From contig OZ007511.1 in NCBI GenBank assembly GCA_963931865.1, positions 2,876,198 through 2,940,197 of the forward strand: 64,000 bases of DNA, in the 5' to 3' direction. The position numbers and the translations under genes were made by a program. Positions 1 through 14,400 of the stretch are shown here, piece after piece (position 1 is the stretch's first letter; every line of letters begins with the position of its first letter). The notes under the pieces are model-generated. The model had not been told where the DNA came from, ran no database searches, and saw nothing but the letters and a program-made list of their open reading frames with translations. The DNA is from Axinella damicornis. Its lineage: Eukaryota > Porifera > Demospongiae > Axinellida > Axinellidae.

Positions 1-114
1 ACAGCTCGTCATTCTCAACCACACTGTCATTGATGATGGGAACCATTACTACTTGTGAGGTGACTGTGGGTGCAAAGGTCACTGTCCGTGCAGTTCTGAT
101 GTAGTCCAATCCAG
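1..114 (-). CDS. Gene A exon 18: Calx-beta 7, second half, cut by window edge
   Basis: 38 codons visible: AGLDYIRTARTVTFAP, then VPIINDSVVENDEL, running off the window start. The acceptor is ATTCTGCAG. The domain should need roughly 30 more codons beyond the edge. Confidence 0.75.
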
Positions 115-3100
115 CTGCAGAATGGAAACCAGCCAATACCATATTTAGGCTATTAGAATGGTAGCTAATTTCAAAAATTCACTTTCATAGAATTGGATTC
201 ATAGGAAATGACTTAGATGGATCTTGAATTACTATTCCAGGAAATGATATCAACTGCCAGCGTGGGGGCATTTGTGACCGGTGTGCTTAAAAAAATGGCA
301 GTTGGGAAATGGACATCAACTACCACACAAGGAATTTTGAGAGATCTTCCATAACTCTTGGTTGGATACCAGGATACAGATCGATGCCAGAGCCTCACAC
401 ACAATTAGATATCAATTGCTTCGCTGAATTTTGGTCAATACAAATAACTCTCACCAATTGCAGTGCCATCCGCAGTAACGAAATCTACATTAACTGCAAG
501 AGCTGACTGTCCCCGCTTAACCACTGTGATGTTAGCAAACCGACCAGACTCAGAGACAGTGTAGCTCGTGGGATCAAACTCCACAGTCACAACTGGAGAG
601 GGAGACATCAAATACACAGTAGTGATGATTCAATCATGTTGTGGGTGAGGGTGAGCAAGCTCATTTGCAGACGCCATAAGACATACTGTGGTTGCGCTAT
701 TAAAACTTAGAAACAAAACAGAGAAAACTGTAGTCCACGAACCACTGGCATCACGTTGTCATTTGAGTATATATAGATTTGGCATATTCAGACAGACCCC
801 ATGCACGGTAGACCACCTGTTGATGAATGCCATGCACGAAAGCAGCTGCAGGCTCTCCTCCATACTCTATTCCAGCTGTGTACATGTGTCCGTCTTGCCT
901 CGGGATACTCCACTGCTAACAGCAGCACATTCACTGACTCGTCTGTTACCGTTATGTTTGTGTCTTGCTTAGAAAGACTCTGCTGCTAACAGCCGCTGAG
1001 CGTTAAGCAGTTCTGGCTCTCTTGAGCTCCATCGTGCTCTCACCGACTCATTACGTATAAACGTGAAACAAAATTGTCGACGAATGTACGTTACATTTAC
1101 ATACGGTATCTGAAGTATAACACCGCACATACCTACATACGTATATACGTACCATATGCCTTAAGACATTACATCATTGTGCATGGGGCTCATTCACACT
1201 CGCCCTAATTATCATTCCTGTGGTAATCTTAGCGGCACGATTGGCTCACAGTCATCATCGGTGATCTCAACGGTGGCCATGACTGCACCAAGCATCACCC
1301 CACCCTGACCAGCTGGCAGTGATAGCATAGCAGTGAACTGCTCCACTCCCTCAAGACGATTATCATTCAGGATGGGCACCATCACAATCCGTGAAGTCTC
1401 TGTCGGCTGAAACGTCACTGTCCGTGAAGTTGTTGTGTAGTCCTCTCCAGCTGCAGAATAAATGGGGATAGGTTGATCAAGTAAAATATCCTGATGTAAT
1501 AACGCCAGTGAAAATTTGACACAAACTCTCACCAATTGCTGTGCTATCTGCTGTAGAGAACTCTATACTAACTGCAAGAGATGTCTGTCCACGCTTCACC
1601 ACTGTGATGTTAGCAAAGCGGCCAGACTCAGAGACAGTGTAGCTTGTGGGATCAAACTCCACGGTTACAGCTGAAGAGTGAACAAATACACAATGGTACT
1701 TTTTGGGGGGAGAAAGAAGCACTTATAGATCTACTGAGGTGCATGCATTGTATACATAGTCTATCACTATATAAGGTACCAAATTATGCAACACTCCTCC
1801 AGGTGCCTGCTTATGTAATTCTGCTGCCAGTTAGCTCATGTAATTCTGCTGCCAGCTAGCTCATGTAATTCTGCTGCCAGCTAGCTCATGTAATATTCTG
1901 CTGCCAGCTAGCTCATGTAATTCTGCTGCCAGCTAGCTCATGTAATGTTCTGCTGCCAGCTAGCTCATGTAATTCTGCTGCCAGCTAGCTCATGTAATTC
2001 TTCTGCCAGCTAGCTCATGTAATATTCTGCTGCCAGCTAGCTCATGTAATTCTGCTGCCAGCTAGCTCATGTAATTCTGCTGCCAGCTAGCTCATGTAAT
2101 ATTCTGCTGCCAGCTAGCTCGTGTAATTCTGCTGCCAGCTAGCTCATGTAATTCTGCTGCCAGCTAGCTCATGTAATTCTGCTGCCAGCTAGCTCATGTA
2201 ATTCTTCTGCCAGCTAGCTCATGTAATATTCTGCTGCCAGCTAGCTCATGTAATTCTGCTGCCAGCTAGCTCATGTAATGTTCTGCTGCCAGCTAGCTCA
2301 TGTAATTCTGCTGCCAGCTAGCTCATGTAATTCTTCTGCCAGCTAGCTCATGTAATATTCTGCTGCCAGCTAGCTCATGTAATTCTGCTGCCAGCTAGCT
2401 CATGTAATTCTGCTGCCAGCTAGCTCATGTAATATTCTGCTGCCAGCTAGCTCGTGTAATTCTGCTGCCAGCTAGCTCATGTAATTCTGCTGCCAGCTAG
2501 CTCATGTAATTCTGCTGCCAGCTAGCTCATGTAATTCTTCTGCCAGCTAGCTCATGTAATATTCTGCTGCCAGCTAGCTCATGTAATTCTGCTGCCTGCT
2601 AGCTCATGTAATTCTGCTGCCAGCTAGCTCATGTAATATTCTGTTGCCAGCTAGCTCGTGTAATTCTGCTGCCAGCTAGCTCATGTAATTCTGCTGCCAG
2701 CTAGCTCATGTAATATTCTGCTGCCAGCTAGCTCATGTAATATTCTGCTGCCAGCTAGCTCATGTAATATTCTGCTGCCAGCTAGCTCATGTAATATTCT
2801 GCTGCCAGCTAGCTCATGTAATTCTGCTGCCAGCTAGCTCATGTAATATTCTGCTGCCAGCTAGCTCATGTAATATTCTGCTGCCAGCTAGCTCATGTAA
2901 TTCTGCTGCCAGCTAGCTCATGTAATTCTGCTGCCAGCTAGTTCATGTAATTCTGCTGCCAGCTAGCTCATGTAATATTCTGCTGCCAGCTAGCTCATGT
3001 AATTCTGCTGCCAGCTAGCTCATGTAATTCTGCTGCCAGCTAGTTCATGTAATTCTGCTGCCAGCTAGCTCATGTAATATTCTGCTGCCAGCTAGCTCAT

Positions 3101-6100
3101 GTAATTCTGCTGCCAGCTAGCTCATGTAATTCTGCTGCCAGCTAGTTCATGTAATTCTGCTGCCAGCTAGCTCATGTAATATTCTGCTGCCAGCTAGCTC
3201 ATGTAATATTCTGCTGCCAGCTAGCTCATGTAATTCTGCTGCCAGCTAGCTCATGTAATATTCTGCTGCCAGCTAGCTCATGTAATTCTGCTGCCAGCTA
3301 GCTCATGTAATTCTGCTGCCAGCTAGCTCATGTAATTCTGCTGCCAGCTAGCTCATGTAATTCTTCTGCCAGCTAGCTCATGTAATATTCTGCTGCCAGC
3401 TAGCTCATGTAATTCTGCTGCCAGCTAGCTCATGTAATTCTGCTGCCAGCTAGCTCATGTAATATTCTGTTGCCAGCTAGCTCGTGTAATTCTGCTGCCA
3501 GCTAGCTCATGTAATTCTGCTGCCAGCTAGCTCATGTAATATTCTGCTGCCAGCTAGCTCATGTAATATTCTGCTGCCAGCTAGCTCATGTAATATTCTG
3601 CTGCCAGCTAGCTCATGTAATATTCTGCTGCCAGCTAGCTCATGTAATTCTGCTGCCAGCTAGCTCATGTAATATTCTGCTGCCAGCTAGCTCATGTAAT
3701 ATTCTGCTGCCAGCTAGCTCATGTAATTCTGCTGCCAGCTAGCTCATGTAATATTCTGCTGCCAGCTAGCTCATGTAATTCTGCTGCCAGCTAGCTCATG
3801 TAATTCTGCTGCCAGCTAGTTCATGTAATTCTGCTGCCAGCTAGCTCATGTAATATTCTGCTGCCAGCTAGCTCATGTAATATTCTGCTGCCAGCTAGCT
3901 CATGTAATTCTGCTGCCAGCTAGCTCATGTAATATTCTGCTGCCAGCTAGCTCATGTAATATTCTGCTGTCAGCTAGCTCACGTAATTCTGCTACCAGTT
4001 AGCTCGTGTAATTCTGCTACCGATGATGCATCAGCTGAATACAGGTGTACTCAGTCTCATTTTAAAGATGTATACCACAGACCGCTTGGCCATCCTCTTT
4101 TCTCCACACGTACCATCCAGGTCTACGTATGTTGATCATTACTGGACTTACCCATATCTTCAATAGTGACAACAGCTTCTCTGAAGAACAGATTGGATGG
4201 TGCCAGTCCAAGCTCATCATTCAGCGACAGTCTGAAGGTTTCAAAACGGATGTCACTGCTCGATGTCTCCTGGGGAACTGTGACCTGCACATTAGCACTA
4301 GGGGTCTCCCTGGTGAGAACAATCTGAGTGGTTGATAGTTGAAAATCGGATGCAGCTGCCAAGAAAGGGCACGTAGAGTCACTGGCTTACACAGAACAAT
4401 AACACACACGAGTAAGATAGCGTTCTGATATAGAACACCCATCCTTAGAATACAGGCCCCACCTGTCTCTTCCCCCTTTCCTCCCCCTCCCCCCTCCTCC
4501 TTCCTCCTCCTCCCCCCACCTTCCTAACCCATCCATCCTCCTCCCCCATCATCATCTCCCCCTGCTGCTCCCTTAATCACTGATCAAGACAAAGTGGCTG
4601 AGTATATGAGATAGGTCTATACAATACCATATATACATGTTCAAAACTCGGAAGTAGTGATTCCAAGAGCTTGCTCTCAAGAATGAATAGTCAAACTAAG
4701 TCAACTGTTTGACAAAGCCTACTGCACTTCGACATTCAGTTTGGATAATCTAAATTGCTGTCTGCATTGTTATGGGGTGGGAACGTACAAGTGTTGCCTG
4801 GTATGGCTGTGACTCAATCCAATAGGAAAATCCAAAGAACTGTATAAATCATCACTGAAACTATTTTAGAAGTGGGGCAAAATGGGATGGGGCAAATCAA
4901 GGGTGGTGAGCAATGAGCAAAGATAATTACTGGCAGGACAAACTTTCAAGGGCAATCCCCCTCCCCCCTCCCCCCCTCTCCCCTCCCCCTTCCCCCTTCC
5001 CCCTTCTCCCCTCCCCCCTCCCCCCTCCCCCTCCCCCCCTCCCCCCTCCCCCTCCCCCTCCCCCCTCCCCCCACACACACATTGACTGTGTATGTTGTGG
5101 TGCCTTACAAGCAGTGCCTGGTATGGCTGTGACTCCGAGGACCATGTCTTGGGGAAGAAACCCCCGCACAGCCTCTACTCGCAGGGTATACGGTGCTGTT
5201 TGTTCACGCAAGACATATGACTCCTGAGCAAATCCAATAACTGCAAACACACAACAGAATACACATACATACAACTGTTAGCTCAGTGGGAACCATTTGC
5301 TGTAACAAATTAACTGTGGAAGCTTATAATTCAACCTAGAACATGCGTCTTACAAGATGATGATGGAACACTTATCCAAAAGTAAAAGTATATTTGAGGG
5401 GACATCTTTGCTGCAAATCAGACGTCATCTTCAGAAGGCTTGTTCAGAGAATTGGAAGGCTTCTTCAGAGAATGAGAACAAGATTCTGGAACTTCGCTTA
5501 GATCTTCTGGAGGGGGCAGGTTTTCCTGAGCCTTTATAAGTCTTGCAGAGCTCATTTGCGATGGAAATGTGGTAGAGTAAATACGAAGTTTGGCTTAAAT
5601 AAGTTGCATGTCAGAAGTCTCAAAGCTCATGTATGAACCAGGTGTCCCTTAAGCATGGTTCGGCTGTAATCTCTTCACATATCAATAGTAAACTTGCTGC
5701 AATAGAAACATTAAGGGTGCATCATACCACAATTGCTTGGTAGCTTACGCAGACAAGTCTGGCAGAATTCTGAGTCCCCAGTCATTTGGAAGGAAGTGCC
5801 ACGCAGCCTCGTGCAGCAGTCAGGGATAGACTCTGCCTCAAATCCTGTACCCCCACAACTCTCACCTCCGACGAAACATTGGACTGTGGAACACAATGCA
5901 CTGCTGGTTCATGGTAGTTACCATATGCTAGCCTTCACTTGACATGTTATGAATAATCGTCAGCTTTCAATTATCTACCAACTGAGGCGGTGTGGTTGGG
6001 GTTTGGGTTTATTAGTGTGTGCAGACATCTGTTTCTGAAACCATAAGCTCTAGAGTTGCATTCCTTTCGAGAAGTTATCGACAAGGCCGTTAGTGCGTCA

Positions 6101-9100
6101 GTAAGGAGCCACGTCGGACTCACACAGACGCTATGACCACTAGAGCATATTTATGAGGACCCTTTTGTGGGTTGCATTGCGACAACGCGAATGGAAGTGA
6201 AAGCTCATCAGACTTCTGCGAAGAGAGCTGTCCAGTGCTGGACTGCTCACATAGGCGAATCAGAGGGCAGAATCTGAGCGAGCAAGTGAGGATAGCTATA
6301 CTTGCATGCATTACGTATGCACCTCAACATAATATTATAGCTACTGTAAAACCCACCCATCAGCTGCTAATAGTACCACACCACTTTCTACAGGCAATTA
6401 CACCATGCACACAGATGCACTGCAAGGCAATCCCTACTGCAAAATGGGGTGTAATTATATCAGTACAGAAATTCCATGTTTACAAATACCTAGGGTTTGA
6501 CTTGCCTGTGGGGCTTCGTTCATTGTCCACAATAACTATATCAGCACTCGCCCTGGTGGTGGACACACGCACCCTCCCGTCACTGGACAGCAAGCTGATC
6601 CGCACCTGGAAGGTCTCATTACCCTCCGCAATCCTGTCGTCCACAATGCCAATGGACGTTTGCCGAGATTGCCGCTCTCCAGAAAAGACCAATGGAAAGT
6701 TCACTAGACTCTGAAAGTCATCCACAGCTGCAAAAAATGACCAATGTTGTCTCTTGTAATCTCTAGTAATCCCTAGTAGGTCTAGTAATCTCTAGTAATC
6801 TCTCAGTAATCTCATCTACTGAATATTATTTTCCAGCAAAAAATAGACTCTGCTAGACCAGGCCAGTACCAAAAATGCACTACAATAAACTTCCTACAAC
6901 TATTGCGACCTCGCTGACACTCAGCAACTTTTGATACATCACTCTCATTGGTTGAAATGATTGCAGCTTGCTCATGCACACCCCACAATATCCAGCATTC
7001 ATTGATCCTCAGTCTAGCCCATGTTACAAACCTGTCGCATTGAGAGCAGCTGTGGAGAGACCCACCGTCACCGTCCCCCCCACCTGTCCCGCCAGCACTC
7101 GTACCGTCGCCTGTAAACTCTCCTGTCCCTCTCCTACAGTGCGCTGAGCAACATCCAACCCAATCTCTGCAACTAAATAAAGAATCCAAACTAAATATCC
7201 AGCTCAATATCTGGATTATTAAAGGGACAGAAATGTCAGGAAAAATCACAAGAAGTGAAACATCCATTGGAATGGAATAATAAACTCAAATTCCAGTTTT
7301 TTTGCTGCCCTGGTAATGCCAAGCAAGGGATTATCATGCACATAGGCTGCACTGTATGAGGACATGTCATGTAGGAAAGGCAAATCTATAAATATGACCA
7401 CATCAAAATGTAATGCATCCCAATGACCACATCAGGGGAGGGGAGCACCCTGTCAGGGAAGCACTGGCTGCATGCACACCGCAGGGTTTTGTTGAACAAG
7501 CCCGAGTTAAAGTCTGATGAGAACTCAAACTGAATAGAGGCATGGCAGTCTTCAATTCTGATTTGTTGGGCCTCCATGAGAAAAGCACAAATTTCATGAG
7601 GCCCACACTGTAAATTATTAACCTACAGCTCTGCATACCCTCGTTCCCAGGCACCACCCAGCTTTTCGTCGTTTGCAGTACAAAGTGACAAAAAGCTGGG
7701 CGGGGACTGGGAACAAGGCTATGTACAGCTACATCTTACGTGCCTGGTGATCAATAAGCACTAGGGGTGTTGCCATAGCAACAAAATCTGGAATGCATTT
7801 TCTGTCCCAGCATGCTATGACATACTATCATTGTCGGTGATGGTCACTGTTGCTTCAGCTGGTATCAAGAGGATGCCGCCGCTCTCCTCCTCATCTTGGC
7901 GGAGACGAACCATGAACGACTCAAGAGTCTCTACCTCACTGTCATCAGTGATCGCAATGGAAACAGTTTCTGTGTTTGATTCACTGCTGAAGACGAGCTC
8001 TTGAGAGAGGGGAGTGTAGTCTTCGCTAGCCGCTGTGTGTGTGTACGGAACAGGAACAAAATGATGAGAAATATTTTCTACAAACAAGAAGTGCTCAGTA
8101 GAGCACTTACCCCATGCGGAATGATGAAGCCGAATAGGAGAAATTTTATCACTACAAGCTAGGTATACTATAGCCTCGTTCCCAGGCCGTTTTGGGAGGG
8201 AGAAACGGCCTGGCAACTTCCGCAAGTTCAAACTGCTTACGGACGTAACGTCACAGCAATTGCATACCTCATTCAATCAGTGAAGTCCACGTGATACTTC
8301 TGATATTTTCACCGGCTGAGAAAGGTCCTTTCCTGCTCGTGGAAGCAACTGTTTGCACAGGTTCTGCGACGGAAGGCAAGCAGAAGACGAACGAACAAAA
8401 GTCGTCATGCAGAGCACCTACACTAGCGCGATCAAGCAATCAACTATTGTGATGAATGGGCGTGACTGCGACGTTTCAACGCATGACGCAATTCAGTTTA
8501 CTGTTGTCATGTGACAGCGATCTGAAATCTGATTGGGACTTCCAACTCTCTGGCAGCGGAAGTAACAGTTTGAACTCGTGGAAGTTGCCAGGCCGTTTCT
8601 CCCTCCCAAAACGGCCTGGGAACGAGGCTAGGTATACTATGGAAGCCCTGGCTGTGCTGTGAGAGTTAATGATGAAGCTAGGCAATACTGAAACCAATAA
8701 CAGGTGTTCTGACAACATGGGACACTTCATGGTACACCACTGCAGAACCCAGACTCCATATAGCTTTATGGAGCTAGGAACTGGGCGCCCACTTGTAGCA
8801 TCAGGTACTGAACTACATCAACAAAGATCAAAGAGCTTATACTACCAGAGTGCCCACCAGCTGTTACAGAACCAAGAGTTCACTACCGGAGCAGTAACTA
8901 CAAGGGCATCAGCATCACCAGACAAGCTCTAATAGGATAAGGTCATTCAGGTCACACAATGAGAGCAGATGTCCATCAAAATCACTCCACTACTTGGACT
9001 GTCATGGTAACATGATCACTTCTCTTGTTGCATGGTCCATGGTTACAGCTGGTCACATGCTCACTTGCTCCAATCAAAACGTGTCACTCCCACCTGACAT

Positions 9101-11367
9101 CACTGCACATTAACAGGCCCTTCCCCATGTTAGTACTGCAAGCAGCAAACCCTGGGGTGAGAAGACCTGGGTACACTTAAGGCTAATGCACAATTGGGAA
9201 GTGGCACCCTTCAGGAGCAAGCTATGTGAATACAGGCCACACACCCAGACACAGACTACCTGTCGCTGATCCATCAGCAGTGAAGACGGTCAGCTGGACT
9301 GTACGTGCCAGTGTTCCAAACTGTTGGGTCACAGTGATCATGAGCGAGCGTCCTCCTTCCCCAATGGTGTACAACACGGGGCTGAAGCCAATCACGACCA
9401 CTAAATGGAGAGGGTGAGAAGGATCAACTGGTAGTGATTAATTCCCAAAAGAAAAAGATCCAGTGGTGAGAGAAATGCTACAGTAAGTTACATCATGTGT
9501 TCCTCTGACAAGCTATGAGAACAGCACTCACAATCTAGCCTCGTTCGCAGCCCCACTCAGCTTCCATCGTTTGCAGCATGGCAAGTGATAAAAGGCTGAG
9601 TGGGGGCCCGAGAACGAGGCAACTCACGATCATTGTCCGTGATGGTAACAGTGGCTTGGCTCCTCTGTACGGCCACGGGGAATGGGCCTGGCAGTGGTGT
9701 GATTGCTGCTGTAAACGACTCCACGTTCTCAAGCATTTCATCGTCCACGATTAGTGCCATTACCCGCATCTGACGATCTTCAATCTCAAAGGTTATACGC
9801 CTTTCCAATTCCATGTAGTCCTCTTCACCTGTGGGACAAAACAATGTCATAAATGCTCGACATCCATCCAGCATTGATCATGTTTTGGAAACCAGGTTAA
9901 TACATACCATAATAGATGGATCTATTAGTGTATGAATTAACCTTGTTCTGGTTCCACCTAGTAGTGTATGTGTACATTAACCTGGTTCCCATTCCATCGG
10001 AACAGGAACAAGGTTAATACATATAGATAGATAGATAGATAGATAAAATTTAAATTTGCAACAGGAAATGCCTCATCGGTAAGTATGCTGCTATATACAC
10101 TGGGAACCAGGCTCAGCTACTGGATGGAATGGGAACCAGGCTCCACTACGGGATGGAATGGGAACCAGGCTTCACTACGGGATGGAATGGGAACCAGGCT
10201 CCACTACGGGATGGAATGGGAACCAGGCTCCACTATGGGATGGAATGGGAACCAGGCTCCACTACGGGATGGAATGGGAACCAGGCTTCACTACGGGATG
10301 GAATGGGAACCAGGCTCCACTACGGGATGGAATGGGAACCAGGCTCCACTACGGGATGGAATGGGAACCAGGCTCCACTATGGGATGGAATGGGAACCAG
10401 GCTTCACTACGGGATGGAATGGGAACCGGGCTTCACCACGGGATGGAAAGGGAATCAGGCCGGATTGAATGGAGGCATTCTGGAAGACTCTAAACAAAGT
10501 AGGAGTGGGCTGCATGTGCCCATACCACAGGTGTATCTTAACGTCTGGACTCCTGTACACAACAGATGGTGTGTGTACACAGCACATGGGAGCAGCAGCA
10601 TCACTAGTTGTACACACACTATAATGCACTGTCAACACAATACTTGCCCACACTGCAGAATCCAGGCTATAATTATATCAACACATACTCCTGGATACTC
10701 TTGAAGCACATTTTGCCTCCCAGTATATACCACAGAGTATATAGTAACCTCAAGGAGTGTTGTTGCCATAGCAAAAAGTACTTCCACAGCTAGACGGTCT
10801 ATTTGCGAACAGATCATGCACAACTAGCAGTTCTGAGCAATGGGCTACGCTCATCATGAGTACACACTGTTCAATGATTGTCATGTGCAGCTTCTGTAGA
10901 TACAGGGAGCTGGTGTTGTTGCCATAGATACAGGAAGTGTCGTTGCCATAGATACAGGAAGTGTTGTTGCCACAGCAACAGAAAAATGCTAGCAACTGGC
11001 TGTACTATAGCGATGGGCTGCACAAGGAAATCAACACTGTTTACTTCATGGATACTGAATGCACAATCGTCTCACCTCCTGCTGTGCCATCTCGGGTTGT
11101 GAGGAGAACCTCCACCGCCCCCACAGCTCCAGCTGTCTTCTCCAGCACAAACTCAACAACACCGCTCCCCTCTCTTACACTAATGTTGGTTGTGGCAAAG
11201 CTGATGTTCATAACTGCAGAAGTAAAAGTACATCAAAAACTGCCCTGTCTTCAATCGAACAAGAATGTCAGAGCTTTCAGCCACAACAGCACAGCTAGTC
11301 CACACAACAGAATATGTGGTTATATAATCTTGTGAGAAGGGACTGACATACAAACTTTGCATAAGGG

Positions 11368-11403
<36 letters not shown>

Positions 11404-14400
11404 ACACTGGTCATGCACATACCAGGGAGGTCAGGATCATCGTTCAGGATTGTGACGACAGTATATGTGATTGGAGAGAGGTACACTCCAGGGGAGGCAG
11501 CCAGGTACACCTCAAATGTCTTGTTTGGCTCTGGGAAAATGTCATCTTCTGCGAGGGACACACGGACCTCCTGTGTCGTCTGTCCGGGCAAGAAAGCCAC
11601 CGTCACATTCACAGCGACATAGTCCACTCCAGCTGAACATGGGAATGATACAGGGAGAGCAAACGACTCATCACGAGAGGCCACTTTAGAACTGTCTACT
11701 TCAGTATACATTGAATGTGGAGAATGAGACCGTAGGATGGCACTAACATGATGGTTCATTATCAATCTAAGACGTGTGCTGCTGAATTTGTATAGCCTCG
11801 TTCCCAGGCCATTGGCCAGCTTAACGTTTCGCGCGTGGGAACGAGGCTAGAATTTGCATACATAGCAAGAGAGTTAAAAGGTAACTCAAAGAGCACCACC
11901 TATGTGCCACAAGGCCAATAGCTAATCCAATGATATCCGGCCCTTGAGGCCCCTACTGGTTAAACCTCACAAATCAAATTGCAGATGTTCTTGTAGACTC
12001 ACCAACAGCTGCATCTTCAGAGGATAGCTGTCTGGTCCTGAGAAACACAGTTGCACCTATTTCAGTGTCCCCACTTCTCACGAGAGTGAAGTTGGCCGAG
12101 ACATTGCCCTCGTATACCTCCGCCATGGCACTCTGCAATGTCACCTGTGGCACTGGTATTTCAGGGCACACAATGTCATGCAAAATAGACTTTGGAGTTC
12201 ATATTTTTATGTTACTCTTTGGAATTCTTCCCAATAGTAGTATACTCTCACCAGTTGTGTACTTCCCAAAAGAATCGAGCGCTCGGCCCCGTCACTAACA
12301 CCATACAGTGAATCATTCAGAATACAACCAAACCTCCACATACTGTACTACCAAAGCACCACAGGATGCAGAGCCTTCGTTAATGAAAATCACCAGGTAA
12401 TTATATAAGGCTGTAGATCTAGGCAGTAAGAGTGAGTAGCCTCTCCACTGAGGCATGAACGTTTTGCTGCACATGATGAGAACAAAACTGGATCAAACAA
12501 AATTTGGGTCGGGTGGGTACTACGTTTTGGTACAGTGGTGCAGCAACTCCCTGGCTCAGTTTACACAAAGTGGGTTTAGAACAGCTGTAATGGAGTTTAC
12601 ATAAATGGGTGGTTTCAAAGCAGCTTACTTTGTATATACCGGGTAAAGGTAAACCCACTGCTGACTCACGTGCAATTGGTCTCTGTGTCGCTCCACCAAA
12701 AAACCCGTGGGACACTCTGAAAGAGTGCCAGTACGCCACCACACTGAAGGCAACCTGGGGATCTTCATTCACTAGAGAGTGGGTACCAAGGGGAACGGCA
12801 ACCTGCACTGCGCGTGCACAGATTGAACTGCTGTTTTGCAGGCACGGTATAGCAGTAAAAGCGGTGGAAATGCATGAATCATTCAGTAGGATACAAGTAG
12901 ATTCAGTTTCTGGGAGGAGAATATTGAGGTAGTTTGCCCCATCAACTGCAGAGCTCTGAAAGGTGCCGATCTCGTAGCTGGTACGGTACTGTTCCACGGG
13001 AGGGATTATCACCATGAACGGATCTGCGTTAATGACACCATCAACGTTACTGGATACGGAAAACTGGATAAGAAGGACAGGGTTATTCGCCTCAAAGTAG
13101 CACGACTGATTGGAAGCGATCTGGAGGGCCGCCACTTCACCTCTGGCAAGACTGGCCATGACAGGCATGAGGAGTTGGTCACCGCTGCTGGTGCACTGAC
13201 CGCTAAACACAGTCCCGTCACGGGAGGCGACCACTTTAAACATATCATACTGTGTTCTGGATGCAATGGAAGTGGTGATGAATCGCCTCCCCCAGGTTGA
13301 AGTAGGAGGGATCTGCTCCACAAGCTGATCACAGAATAGCAAGTTACTTGGCAGTGTTCCGCACTCGTGTCCACTAATGAAGGCTATTGGTTTGTCAGAC
13401 ACAACTCTGGAGCCTGTAAGATCGTCCAAGCTGGAAATGTAAAGAGTTTGCATACGATTCAGTATTAATGTTACAAGGCTGCCGGCTTCGATTGCATTTG
13501 CTCCAATCTGATCCACGAGGTCCCCAGCGGCCGAGATATCAACCCTTCGGGTGAGATTGAGGGTGATAATGGTGTCATCCTCTGACGCAACAATAACAAT
13601 GGCACTGTTGCCAAGTGGGTCTAAGAATTCCGGCCCATCATATTGCTCCTCATAGTCTAGTTCCACTCTTAGGATCGGTACAGAAACAGCGTAGTACTCA
13701 TACCCAGAGTCAGGAAGGTAGACACAGGGTAGCACTTTGAACGAGTCTACCGAGGTGAACTCTTCAGCAAGAGCCACTACAGAGAGTGCTTCACCCTGCA
13801 ATGACCTCACAAATATCCCTTTGTCTCTCGTCTGGATGCTGCTGAGTCGCAAGGTATTGTCCAGATCAATCTCTGTGGGAAGTCCTCTGCTAGTGGTGTA
13901 GGTAGTCACTCGTCCCCTGGCTTCAACCGTGAATCGAACGCCTTCACCTTCGTTCACTCCCACCAGGAGCCTGGTGTCCGCCCGGGTAAAGAAATCTCCT
14001 GGAAAGAAATTGCTGAAGAATCCTAGGTAAAATGTGTTCCCTTCACCTACGAATGCTTCTTCACCTGTGAGAACAAAATTCAGAACGTCAATGCTCGCAA
14101 AGATACCAAGACACACATTATGCTAACTATATGTCAGTAAAATTATAATGTCCTCTGCACAAAGAAGCTGCTCCTGTGGAGGACTAGTGGGGATAACTTA
14201 GACTGTCTCCCAGGAACAGTTTCATACAGTCATACTAAATACAACCTCGTACCTTATGTACAAGCAGTCTGTTATCACATGCTGACACCTGCTGACCTAC
14301 TTAAGACATAATATTATATATACACACTTCCACAATGTAGTTGCGTCATCTATAGACAAGGCATCTACAGACTTACGGAAGCAGTTGGTGCAAGATTCAT

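Noticed and set aside
1808..4021. CRISPR-like regular repeat array
   Set aside because: Units are contiguous with no unique spacers, and the context is an intron of an animal gene.
4866..5274. Gly/Glu- and Pro-rich frames
   Set aside because: Produced by the pyrimidine tract; only the part 5109-5240 is a spliced exon.
6812..7267. 151-codon minus-strand frame
   Set aside because: Shadow of exon 7032-7166, whose true frame has Calx-beta motifs and matching splice phases.
10085..10704. Overlapping plus-strand frames rich in GMEWEPGS
   Set aside because: A 29-bp unit is not a multiple of three, so all frames read through the same array; no start context or similarity.
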